NCBI GenBank assembly: GCA_910580235.1
Contig: CAJTVU010000001.1
Coordinates: forward strand, 124,001 to 188,000
Direction: 5' to 3'
Length of the DNA: 64,000 bases
From: an uncultured Dorea sp.
Lineage (GTDB): Bacteria > Bacillota > Clostridia > Lachnospirales > Lachnospiraceae
Notes under the pieces: generated by a model
What the model was told of the DNA's origin: nothing
Database searches by the model: none
What the model saw: the letters and a program-made list of their open reading frames with translations, nothing else
Translations under genes and position numbers: made by a program
In this document: positions 17,414 to 25,534 of the stretch, in pieces
Numbering within the stretch: position 1 is the stretch's first letter
Layout of the letters: each line of letters opens with the position of its first letter

Positions 17414-17995
17414 ATGAATTTGAAAGGGACAAAATCAGAAGAGAACATAAAGGCCGCGCTGGCCGGAGAGTCTATCGCAAGGAATAAGTATACATATTAC
17501 GCTATGCAGGCCAAGTCAGAAGGCGAGACAGAGATCGCCAGCTTTTTTGAGCGGATGGCGGGAAATGAGATGATCCACGCAAAAATCTGGTTCTCCATGT
17601 TAAACGACGGCCTTGGGAACACACCGGATAATCTTCAGGACGCCGCTAACGGCGAACATTCCGAATGGACCGGCATGTACCCCGAATTCGCGAAGACCGC
17701 CCGGGAGGAAGGGCTTGATGAGTTGGCCGATATGTTCGAGAAAGTGGCTGCTATAGAGAAAGATCATGAGCATCAGTTCATGAAGAAATTCGTCGAGCTC
17801 AAAAAGAGGATGCAAGACGGAAAAAGCGATGCTCCCGCAGCAGCTCCCGAACAGGAAAAGCCAAAACAGACAAAAGAAGTCTCAGCTTACCGCTGCGTCT
17901 TCTGCGGCGCCGTCTTCGAAGAGCACGCCGTCGTATGCCCGGTATGTAAGGCGATCGGGGCTTTCCAGGACTGCGTGATCGAAAAAGAGATCTAG
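17414..17995 (+). CDS. rbr: Rubrerythrin
   Basis: Cytosolic non-haem di-iron peroxidase that scavenges hydrogen peroxide in anaerobes. The 193-residue product has an N-terminal ferritin-like four-helix domain with iron ligands in LAGESIARNKYTYYA, GNEMIHAKIWF and AIEKDHEHQF. A C-terminal rubredoxin domain follows, with YRCVFCGAVF and VCPVCKAIGAF (four cysteines). A Pro/Ala/Lys linker at about residues 138-155 joins them. CAGGAGGGTAACAGG precedes the ATG. Single-gene unit with its own promoter and terminator. Confidence 0.96.
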   Translation: MNLKGTKSEENIKAALAGESIARNKYTYYAMQAKSEGETEIASFFERMAGNEMIHAKIWFSMLNDGLGNTPDNLQDAANGEHSEWTGMYPEFAKTAREEGLDELADMFEKVAAIEKDHEHQFMKKFVELKKRMQDGKSDAPAAAPEQEKPKQTKEVSAYRCVFCGAVFEEHAVVCPVCKAIGAFQDCVIEKEI

Positions 17996-18009
17996 GACAA
18001 AACAGAAGA

Positions 18010-18055
18010 AAGAGGCAGGGGCTGTCTGAACAGATCGCCCCTGCCTTTTCTTTCT
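18010..18055 (+). terminator. Rubrerythrin terminator (probably bidirectional)
   Basis: GGCAGGGGC (18014-18022) pairs with GCCCCTGCC (18037-18045), followed by TTTTCTTTCT. On the minus strand the stem is followed by TCTTTCTTCTG, so it may also end the convergent licB operon. Confidence 0.88.
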
Positions 18056-18059
18056 AATG

Positions 18060-18080
18060 CCTCAGCGTACACTGAGGGTA
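18060..18080 (+). repeat. Copy of the dispersed motif GTANACTGAGGGTA
   Basis: GTACACTGAGGGTA at 18067-18080, directly after the licB stop on the other strand. Here it forms a near-perfect palindrome, CCTCAGCGTACACTGAGG (18060-18077). It is one of six to eight related intergenic sites in the window. Confidence 0.5.
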
Positions 18081-19025
18081 TTATCGCTCTTTTGACAGCA
18101 GCTCTTTAAAGTCCGCTGCTGCGAATATCCCACACACAATAACTATCAGTGAGCAAATGACCGTCGTCGGGGTAAGGACGCTCGTGTCTTTAAGGATCAC
18201 TACTGTAAATACGATCGCCCACGCCGCATAAGTCACATTCAGAGCCATAGCCTTGGACGCTCCTATCGTCGCTATCGCCCTATAATAGCACAAGTAAGAG
18301 ACTGTAGCGAAAAACGCTGCGACGATGATGACCGGGATGAGCCATCCTGTCCCGCCCGCAAAAAGGCTTGCCGTGAAGCCCCAGCCTTTTAAGATGGGCA
18401 GAAGCACGACGCCGTACACAAGAGCGGAAGTCGTCTGACGGATCTGAAGCGCATACTCGTCTTTTACTTCCGGATCCTGCATGCACTTTGCCAGAACGAC
18501 AGCCTCGATGCCCCAGCCAAACGCGCACATCAGCGTGCCGCACACCCCGAGCCAGAAATTAGAGATATTCAGCTCCGGCGAATAGCTAAGCCCATACACT
18601 CCAAGAAGGGTAACGATCAAAAGCACCCAGCGGTACCACTGCATCTTCTCCTTCAGGAAGAAAAATGCCAGAATCGCCCCGATAGCCGGAAAAGTCGCGC
18701 TTGCTACCGCTCCCACCGAAGCCCCCATATAGTTGATAGACATCACGTACCCCGTCATCCCCACCGGGCCTCCAATGACCGCCGCAAGGGCGACGAACTT
18801 GCCTCCCTTCCTGTTAAGAGCCTTCCACACATTCTTCAGATTCCCCCGCGCTCCGTTGTAGATCGCCGCCCAGGCCGCAGAGAAAAGATCATGGATAAAA
18901 GTACTTACAAAAGGCGCGAGGAAGACCGCCTGCTCCGTGGCGATAAAAGGGGACATCCCCAGCGCTATCCCGATAATGACCGTCTCCAGCGCCCATGTTA
19001 TGCCTGCCAAAATCCCATATCCCAT
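18081..19025 (-). CDS. licB: DMT/EamA-family transporter, probable choline permease LicB
   Basis: A 314-residue membrane protein with ten hydrophobic segments in two EamA repeats (first near residues 1-130, second about 150-305). The family alone does not give the substrate, but licA and licC lie directly upstream. In Haemophilus and pneumococcus, LicB of this superfamily imports choline for phosphocholine decoration. GAGGAGGATCTGAAT precedes the ATG. It is the last gene of the operon. A generic drug/metabolite exporter remains the alternative. Confidence 0.8.
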   Translation of the reverse strand: MGYGILAGITWALETVIIGIALGMSPFIATEQAVFLAPFVSTFIHDLFSAAWAAIYNGARGNLKNVWKALNRKGGKFVALAAVIGGPVGMTGYVMSINYMGASVGAVASATFPAIGAILAFFFLKEKMQWYRWVLLIVTLLGVYGLSYSPELNISNFWLGVCGTLMCAFGWGIEAVVLAKCMQDPEVKDEYALQIRQTTSALVYGVVLLPILKGWGFTASLFAGGTGWLIPVIIVAAFFATVSYLCYYRAIATIGASKAMALNVTYAAWAIVFTVVILKDTSVLTPTTVICSLIVIVCGIFAAADFKELLSKER

Positions 19026-19039
19026 ATTCAGATCCTCCT

Positions 19040-19957
19040 CTACATTTTCGAAAGCTCTACAATGTTCCCTTTTAATCTCTCATACCGTTCCAGCGCCCAG
19101 TCTTCCATCGGCTGGCCGTCATACGGGACTCTCGCCTTTGCCCACAGCGTCCACAGATAATCTACGTACAGCTTATTGGCAAGAAGCCTCTTCCAGTCCG
19201 CCTGCGAAGGCTCCCGTCCCAGATATCCGGCCAGGAGCGCATCATCATGGCAGCGCTCATAGCAAGCCTCAATAGACGTTGCCGCCAGATCCCAGAAACC
19301 GTCGTTCATACCCGCATACTCCCAGTCGATCAGGTACATGCGCTCTTTTCCCGACATGACCCAGTTCTCGCACAGAGGATCATTGTGGCAAGGCACTTTC
19401 TGGATATGGCAGATGCTGTCGACCTCCGCCTTTATCTTCATAACTGTAGACTTTACTTCCTCGTAATCCTCAAACATGGCCACCTGGTTATCCCGGATGA
19501 TCTTTTCGTAGCCTTTTGCCATATCGAACACCTCGAACGGAACCCCTGTGTTGACGCCGCTGTCATGAAGCCTTCGGAAGATCGCCGCGGCTTTCTCAAT
19601 ATGTTCCTTCTGGCGCATCGTCTCGGCCGACATGGTGACAGCGTCAGGGATGAACTCTGTCACCTTCTCCCCGTCCGTCCCGAAATACAGAAGCTTCGCA
19701 TCTATCTCAAGGCTGCACGCTAGCTCCGTGCTCACCTTCTCATCGCTCCTTTTGATCAGCTCCTCCGTCCCTTCCCCGGGGATCCGCACTACATACGGCT
19801 CCTGATCCTTAAAGCTGGCCTTATAAGTGCGGTTCGTAAGCCCTCCCATACGCTCGATCCCTGCGTAATCTGCTCTCCCCAGCACTTGCCCCAGCAGCTC
19901 CTTCACTCTGTCCAGGTCTTCTCTCACAATCTCTTTCGCCATCAGACTTTCTTCCAT
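19040..19957 (-). CDS. licA: Choline kinase-type phosphotransferase LicA
   Basis: A 305-residue aminoglycoside-phosphotransferase-fold kinase. The catalytic motif VPCHNDPLCENWV and the metal-binding YLIDWEYAGMNDGFWDLAA are the choline/ethanolamine kinase pattern. The N-terminal GGLTNRTYKASFKDQEPYVVRIPG is the nucleotide loop. Expected reaction: ATP-dependent choline phosphorylation feeding LicC. The start is either 19957 or the ATG at 19942, which sits on the licC stop; the two genes overlap. This gene and its neighbours form the licC-licA-licB order. Confidence 0.85.
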   Translation of the reverse strand: MEESLMAKEIVREDLDRVKELLGQVLGRADYAGIERMGGLTNRTYKASFKDQEPYVVRIPGEGTEELIKRSDEKVSTELACSLEIDAKLLYFGTDGEKVTEFIPDAVTMSAETMRQKEHIEKAAAIFRRLHDSGVNTGVPFEVFDMAKGYEKIIRDNQVAMFEDYEEVKSTVMKIKAEVDSICHIQKVPCHNDPLCENWVMSGKERMYLIDWEYAGMNDGFWDLAATSIEACYERCHDDALLAGYLGREPSQADWKRLLANKLYVDYLWTLWAKARVPYDGQPMEDWALERYERLKGNIVELSKM

Positions 19958-20841
19958 CCTTTCTTCTTGTAATCATACGCATATTCCGCGTGTCTACAGG
20001 TAAACCGGAACCCTGTTGCCTGCACTCCGGCCTCGTCCTTTATCTCATGGATCCTCTTAATCTCTCCTTCACTGCAGCAAAGTTCCGACGCAATACTTTT
20101 TAAGATACCCGAACGGGTATCCTCCACATAGCTCTCATCAAATTCCCGGAGCTCGTCAAGGCTGTCGAACTCAAAAATAAAATCCGCATCATATTTTCTT
20201 ATCTTCAGCTTCAGCTCGTCAAGATGATCCTTGTAGATAGCCTCCCAGAGAAGGCCCTTAGTCTCTGGGCGATCATATTCAGCTTCTAATATCTTCAGGA
20301 ACCTTCTGCTGAACTCCTCGCTCCAGAATGCATGTCCCAACATGTACCAGGCGTCCGATCCTCCCACCTGGACATGATCCACATACCCGTCGCTCCCTGC
20401 TTCCATGCACCATTCTCTCGTCTCCCCTTCAGAATAGACGGCTGCATAGTAGGCGTCTTCCACCTCTCTCTCAAAGGGGTTCCTCGTAAAATAATTGTCT
20501 GACGAACATATATAAGAATTCCCAAGATGCTCCCGCACCGCCCAGATGCTGGAATGATTGTTCCGCTCACGGAATTCTATGTTCTCTACCAGGCGGGCTC
20601 CCATCTTATCTTCCAGATAGGCGAACCGCTCTTTCATATACCCGGCCACCACGATAATCTCCGGGACGCCGGCCTCTCTTAGCTGCCGGATCTGCCTCTC
20701 GATCAGCACTTCGCCCTTCACAGTGATGAGCGCCTTCGGCGTCTCATAGGACAGCGGGGCGAAACGGCTCGACGCTCCCGCCGCCATAATAATCGCATTG
20801 TCAACTCTATAGCCCAACTTCTTTCCCTCCCCTTCTTTCAC
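19942..20841 (-). CDS. licC: Choline-phosphate cytidylyltransferase LicC
   Basis: A 299-residue nucleotidyltransferase. The sugar/choline nucleotidylyltransferase signature IIMAAGASSRFAPLSYETPKALI opens the domain, and SSDNYFTRNPF carries a metal-binding aspartate. Expected reaction: CTP plus phosphocholine to CDP-choline. A C-terminal segment of about 50 residues (CCSEGEIKRIHEIKDEAG...) is longer than in pneumococcal LicC. The frame opens at a GTG (20841); a TTG at 20817 has a stronger GGGGAGGG site and may be the real start. Confidence 0.83.
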   Translation of the reverse strand: MKEGEGKKLGYRVDNAIIMAAGASSRFAPLSYETPKALITVKGEVLIERQIRQLREAGVPEIIVVAGYMKERFAYLEDKMGARLVENIEFRERNNHSSIWAVREHLGNSYICSSDNYFTRNPFEREVEDAYYAAVYSEGETREWCMEAGSDGYVDHVQVGGSDAWYMLGHAFWSEEFSRRFLKILEAEYDRPETKGLLWEAIYKDHLDELKLKIRKYDADFIFEFDSLDELREFDESYVEDTRSGILKSIASELCCSEGEIKRIHEIKDEAGVQATGFRFTCRHAEYAYDYKKKGWKKV

Positions 20842-20851
20842 GATCCTTACG

Positions 20852-23617
20852 CTACTCTTCTTCTGTCAGGACCGCATCTTCTGCGACCATTCTCCAATTA
20901 TCCTGCTCCAGCATATCGTCATGGACTGCATACCATTTTGCCGGCAGGAATGTATTTCCATTATTTTTCTCAATCTGCCACTGGTCAGAATCAATAATGT
21001 ACTGATCATGGGCTGTCTTTTCCTTCATATCGATCTCTTTCCCTGTAAAGGGATTGACCGGATCTTCAATAAGCCCTTCCATAGCCAGGCACGGCACATC
21101 TGCCGTCGTCATGAACTCTTTCGATGCAGACAGGCCCTCACTTTCAAAGTCTTTCACCATCAACAGCGGATAGAAGCGCCCAATATCCTCATCCCCTTCA
21201 ATAACACGTTCGTCAAGATGATACAACGCTTCTCCATGGTCAGAGACTAAAATGATCCGCGTGCTGTCATAGACGTCATTGGCTCTTAAATAGTCGAACC
21301 ATTGGCCCAGCTGCAGCATCGCCGCCATATTGACATAATAATGCCTCAGCTGCCAGTCATCCTCCATCTTAAGCGTGCGGCCATCTACCGTAAACCGCCC
21401 CTCATTCTCTTCCTCATATGCGCGATTGTCCACATGTTCAGCCGGAACATAGTCCGGAGCTTGAAGAAGCATAGGCTCATGGGTCGTGTCATTGGTCAGG
21501 AACAGGAACGTATCCGCCCCCTCCTCTGTCACATCCGTTATCGCCGGAAGGTTCTCCAGCACCTTGTAAGGCTTCATAAATTCAGAATACAGGCCGTCCG
21601 ACACATACATCCCGTCAAGCGTCTGTCCCGCCCACGCATCCTCATAGCCCATCCCATAGCTGCTCTGGTTATAATTCCCGTCCTCATACAAGATGCCCTG
21701 AAGGCAGAGCGGCACAGCCTTTAAAATGCCATAACAGAAGAACTTTCTCTTCTTCCTCTCTATGGAGGCCTTCTGTTGAGATCCATCCAGGAACTTCCCT
21801 TTCGTAATATAGCGCTCGATATCTGGATAATCCTCAAAGACTGACAGATCTGGAAGCCATTCATAGTTCGCATATACCGGATCGCATACGGTCACATCAT
21901 ACCCATTGCTGTCAAATACGGCAGGCATCAGCTTCACTGCCTCATTTTGCTTAGACACAAGCGGCTCGTCGCTCCTCTTATTCATCTCCAGAGGCGTATA
22001 CTCATATCCTCCCAGAAGAGGCGGCGTGCCAAAATTCGTATACCCTCCAAAAGACACGACGTTGGAATAGCGCGTGAACCCGTCAAACTGCTCTCTTAGC
22101 TCCGGCTTCTCAGCAAAAAGGTACGGTATGTATTCTCCCATCGCCCGATCCAGCATAATGACTACTACATTCTTCCCTTCTTTGCTCAAAGTAATCTCCG
22201 GCGTCTTTACATTTTCCAGCGTACGCTCCTTCACAGCTTCTAGATCAGAATGGATCCCGGCTATATTGGCCGCCGACATGCCCGCGACGGCTACCGCTCC
22301 GATAAGCAGCAGCTCTAAGATCCGTTTCTTCCAGCGCACGGCAACGGTATAAAGCACAACGGCGGCTCCCATCGCTACAAAAATATTGAGCAGCTGCTCC
22401 TTCCCACTGAACCAAAGGCCTTGCTCATATTGGAGCTCCACTGTAAGAATGCCAAGGTCTTTCCCAAAAAACATATAATCTACCGCCGCGACGCCGCACA
22501 GAGCCCAGATCGCCCGGTCAAGAAAAACTTGCACAGAGGGGCGCGCCAGACGATAGAACACGCCCGCCCAGACGACGAACGTCCCAATCGCACAGCAGAA
22601 CGAGCTGGCAAGGAACCACAGTGGATTATAATAGTAATCCACGTCGATAAATTCCTGGGGCGACGCATAAATGACCGCCGACGGTATCAAAAGCCCTGTC
22701 AGGACGGCCAGAAAGGCGCCCCCTGCAAGAAAAGCCTTTCCATTCGCCTCCCCTCCATCCAGATGGAACGGGATCCGTATCTTATCTTTTAAGACCACAT
22801 ACAAAAGCGGCGCCTGCATCAATATGCTTAAAGACACAAAAAGAATTGCCTTCTTAGGAGTCAGCATATCATAAAAGAAAAGCCCGTACACAAAAACTCC
22901 CGCTCCCGCAGCAGAAAACAGCACGCCAAGTACTTTCAGCGGATCCTTTAGCTTATAGAAGACCGTCTTTACAAGCGAGAACGTATTGTTCAGCGTCCAG
23001 TAGAACACAAGCCCCGACGGCGAACCATATAAAAATACAAGGAAGAAGGCCGCCATGCCGTACAGCTGGATCTTCTGCTTCGCCGGGCTTCCTTTCGTAA
23101 AGATCACACAAGATACGAGGTTGACCGCCGTCATAATGACCGGCAGTATATTCACAGCTGTTCCCCCGACGGCCAGCATCCCGTCCGGACGGCCGAGGTC
23201 TGCGATCGGCCCGAATGCAACGCCGTTCAGCAGATCTAATCCTGAAAGGAAGCGATAGGCTGCGATAAAGAACGGGATCTCCAGGAACAGGGAGACCGCC
23301 CCTCTGAGAACATAAGTCGGCTTATAGCCATTCTGCCTGTAATACGTCTGAAGCATCATCATGCGCTCGTCGCCTTTGAATGTCTTCTTAATATGAGAAA
23401 CTCCCTTTCGGAGCCGCATCTCCGTCTGCTTCTCCTCCTCCTGCATAGCGTCTGCCCGCAGGTACAGCGGAAGGACAAGGAAATTCATGACAAGGCTTAG
23501 CACGATGATAGACAGGCCTGGATTTCCAATGATCCGATCCGCCACCATATATATGACTTCAAAGAGCAGCTGGAGCGGCCTAAGAAGCAGCGTATCTAAA
23601 ATTTCAAAAACAGACAT
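20852..23617 (-). CDS. YidC/Oxa1-like membrane domain fused to an alkaline-phosphatase-superfamily (LtaS/sulfatase-like) domain
   Basis: A 921-residue two-domain protein. Residues ~1-220 match the YidC/Oxa1 core: GNPGLSIIVLSLVMNFLVLP, the helical cytoplasmic hairpin with YYRQNGYKPT, LFLEIPFFIAAY, and YGSPSGLVFYWTLNNTFSL. The groove arginine of YidC is replaced by Asn45. Further membrane segments fill ~225-450. The outer domain (~480-860) resembles LtaS/sulfatase enzymes: VVVIMLD (Asp490), a threonine-rich TNFGTPPLLGG (candidate nucleophile Thr527 or Thr531) and VSDHGE (Asp793, His794). The ATG at 23615-23617 has GAGGAGGG upstream and lies one base after the TagF-like stop. Likely a transferase or hydrolase for teichoic-acid decoration; this is inference. 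Confidence 0.85.
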   Translation of the reverse strand: MSVFEILDTLLLRPLQLLFEVIYMVADRIIGNPGLSIIVLSLVMNFLVLPLYLRADAMQEEEKQTEMRLRKGVSHIKKTFKGDERMMMLQTYYRQNGYKPTYVLRGAVSLFLEIPFFIAAYRFLSGLDLLNGVAFGPIADLGRPDGMLAVGGTAVNILPVIMTAVNLVSCVIFTKGSPAKQKIQLYGMAAFFLVFLYGSPSGLVFYWTLNNTFSLVKTVFYKLKDPLKVLGVLFSAAGAGVFVYGLFFYDMLTPKKAILFVSLSILMQAPLLYVVLKDKIRIPFHLDGGEANGKAFLAGGAFLAVLTGLLIPSAVIYASPQEFIDVDYYYNPLWFLASSFCCAIGTFVVWAGVFYRLARPSVQVFLDRAIWALCGVAAVDYMFFGKDLGILTVELQYEQGLWFSGKEQLLNIFVAMGAAVVLYTVAVRWKKRILELLLIGAVAVAGMSAANIAGIHSDLEAVKERTLENVKTPEITLSKEGKNVVVIMLDRAMGEYIPYLFAEKPELREQFDGFTRYSNVVSFGGYTNFGTPPLLGGYEYTPLEMNKRSDEPLVSKQNEAVKLMPAVFDSNGYDVTVCDPVYANYEWLPDLSVFEDYPDIERYITKGKFLDGSQQKASIERKKRKFFCYGILKAVPLCLQGILYEDGNYNQSSYGMGYEDAWAGQTLDGMYVSDGLYSEFMKPYKVLENLPAITDVTEEGADTFLFLTNDTTHEPMLLQAPDYVPAEHVDNRAYEEENEGRFTVDGRTLKMEDDWQLRHYYVNMAAMLQLGQWFDYLRANDVYDSTRIILVSDHGEALYHLDERVIEGDEDIGRFYPLLMVKDFESEGLSASKEFMTTADVPCLAMEGLIEDPVNPFTGKEIDMKEKTAHDQYIIDSDQWQIEKNNGNTFLPAKWYAVHDDMLEQDNWRMVAEDAVLTEEE

Positions 23618-23618
23618 C

Positions 23619-24890
23619 TTACCGTCCCTCCTCTTCTGCCTGCAGCCTCTCGTATTTCGCAAGAAGCCAGTCCACCGCCCGGACAGCCCCTTCTCCTGGA
23701 TGCTCCCACGTCTCCTCCCTCGCCTCTCTCCGCCCTTCCACATACTTCGGGTCTGTAAGGCAGGCGTCTATCATCTCCTTCAGCGCAGCGAGGTTGTCCG
23801 CCGTCAGCTTCTGGCCGATGCGGGGAAGGGCAGTGAACGTCCAGTACGGATCCTCCAGCCACCACAGATCGTACGGGCCGTTGTCGAACTCAGTATCTGC
23901 ATAGATGACCGGTTTGTCATATACAAGGGAAAAGTCAAAAATAACGCCTGAAAAATCCGAGATCAGGATATCGGCCCGCCTTAACGCCTCATAGTTATCA
24001 TTGTCGCGGTTCCACTCGATCTGCCCGGATTCCGGGTATTCTTCCATAAGCTTTTCCATCAGCTCTTTTTCCACAATAAAAGACTGGGGGTGCGGACGGA
24101 TAATGATATGATAGCCCGTCTCCTTAAGCACCTCTATGATCTTGCCGCCATATTTGGGGAAGATCGCGCTCTCTCCCCAGGATGGGGCAAGAAGCACTGT
24201 GCGCTCACAGCCTGCTGCCTCCTTGTCTTTGTGATCTGTCAGATCATCCGTACTCCTGTCCGCCGCAAGCCTTGCAGCCATCTCGTCCATATATGGGATG
24301 CCGATCTTCACCAGCTCTTTCTCTGGAAGGCCGCGTATCTTCTCCAGATATTTAACGTCCCGCACCTGGTACTCGCCTGAGAGCATCAGGACGTCATAAT
24401 AATCAATTCCGAACATACGGTACCATGCGACCTCATTAGCCGCATGGAGCATATGTACATAACATTGCACTTCCTTTGAACGTTTCCACTGATAGACGTC
24501 AAGCCCGGGCGTTGTCGAGATAACGATAGACGCCTTCAGGAAGTTCAGCTTCGCAAAAGCCCTGTTATTCTCACCTATGAACTCTCCTTTTATATGTTCG
24601 TACGGATTTTTAAGAGCCGGGTCGTCCGGCGACGCCGTCATATACACGACGTCCACGCCCCGTCTGTCAAATTCCCTGCAGACAGGCTCGAACACATTCC
24701 AGTACCTCTTATTATCCGAAAATATAACAAACGGGATGCGGTCGGCATTTACTTTTACTTTCTGCCCTCCGCTCAAAATAAACCGTATTTTCACGAACCA
24801 CCCTTTCAAAAGATAGTTCAAAGCCCCGATAATCCCGATCAGGATCGCAAAGAGCATGCTCCCGGTCCCCGGGTCAATGTAAAGCCTCAT
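23619..24890 (-). CDS. CDP-glycerol glycerophosphotransferase family protein (TagB/TagF-like)
   Basis: A 423-residue GT-B-like polymerase of the teichoic acid family. One N-terminal membrane segment (MLFAILIGIIGALNYLL) is followed by the glycerophosphotransferase domain: VISTTPGLDVYQWKR, VQCYVHMLHAANEVAWY, LLAPSWGESAIFPKYG, IIRPHPQSF and ILISDFSGVIFDFSLVYDKPVIY. The ATG at 24888-24890 follows AGAGGAAGAAG and overlaps the CPBP gene by 17 bases. It is expected to add glycerol phosphate (or another polyol phosphate) units to a lipid-linked acceptor on the cytoplasmic face. Confidence 0.87.
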   Translation of the reverse strand: MRLYIDPGTGSMLFAILIGIIGALNYLLKGWFVKIRFILSGGQKVKVNADRIPFVIFSDNKRYWNVFEPVCREFDRRGVDVVYMTASPDDPALKNPYEHIKGEFIGENNRAFAKLNFLKASIVISTTPGLDVYQWKRSKEVQCYVHMLHAANEVAWYRMFGIDYYDVLMLSGEYQVRDVKYLEKIRGLPEKELVKIGIPYMDEMAARLAADRSTDDLTDHKDKEAAGCERTVLLAPSWGESAIFPKYGGKIIEVLKETGYHIIIRPHPQSFIVEKELMEKLMEEYPESGQIEWNRDNDNYEALRRADILISDFSGVIFDFSLVYDKPVIYADTEFDNGPYDLWWLEDPYWTFTALPRIGQKLTADNLAALKEMIDACLTDPKYVEGRREAREETWEHPGEGAVRAVDWLLAKYERLQAEEEGR

Positions 24891-25455
24891 ATTCTTCTTC
24901 CTCTTTCTTTTGTAGCTCTCCCCGCCAGTACAGCCATATCCCATATATAAGATACAATATCGCCGTCACTGTGAAGATTACGGCCTCCCTGGGCGACAGA
25001 TCCGCCCCGCCCTGCATATTCCCGGCGACGATCTGCTCCTCTGCTCCAAGAGATGTGATATTAATGAAAGCATGTAAGGCAACACACAAAACAATGCTGC
25101 GCTCCCGGCATGCCACGACCGCGAAGCACAATCCCGCCGCCAACGCGCACAGCCCCTGCACCGTCACATAAAGGACCGTCGCCCCTGCATAGATATTCAC
25201 CATATGCATCAATGCGAACAGAAGGCTTGAGAGCGCGGTCCCCGGCAGGATCCTCGCTTCATACTTCCCCGTAAGCGCCGACAGCAGGAATCCCCTGTAC
25301 AGCGCCTCCTCCACAAAGGCATAGCCCGCCATCCACAGGATCCCCTCTACGGACAGCCTTGCTCCGTACAACATAAGATTGACGGCTCCCAGCAAAAGAA
25401 GGGGGATATATATGCTATACCGCCCCTTCCATTCTTTCTTATAAAAAGACTGCAT
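24874..25455 (-). CDS. CPBP-family intramembrane metalloprotease
   Basis: A 193-residue membrane protein with about six hydrophobic segments and the three CPBP (CAAX protease/bacteriocin-processing) motifs: EEALYRGFLL, LLFALMHMVNI and LHAFINITS. It heads the tag-lic operon and overlaps the TagF-like gene. CPBP members near envelope genes may process or protect surface proteins, but its substrate is unknown. A weak ribosome site precedes the ATG. Confidence 0.85.
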   Translation of the reverse strand: MQSFYKKEWKGRYSIYIPLLLLGAVNLMLYGARLSVEGILWMAGYAFVEEALYRGFLLSALTGKYEARILPGTALSSLLFALMHMVNIYAGATVLYVTVQGLCALAAGLCFAVVACRERSIVLCVALHAFINITSLGAEEQIVAGNMQGGADLSPREAVIFTVTAILYLIYGIWLYWRGELQKKEEEEYEALH

Positions 25456-25493
25456 AAATCTACCCTTAAAATTTTGTTCAGACTGATAGGGTT

Positions 25494-25522
25494 ATTTTAT
25501 CACAGTTTCTATTACACCACAA
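25494..25522 (-). promoter_or_regulatory. Candidate promoter of the CPBP-tag-lic operon
   Basis: Minus strand TTGTGG (25517-25522), 17-base spacer, then TGATAAAAT with TAAAAT at 25494-25499, including a TGn extension. The start codon of the first gene is about 40 bases downstream. Confidence 0.5.
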
Positions 25523-25534
25523 GGATTCTGTAAA

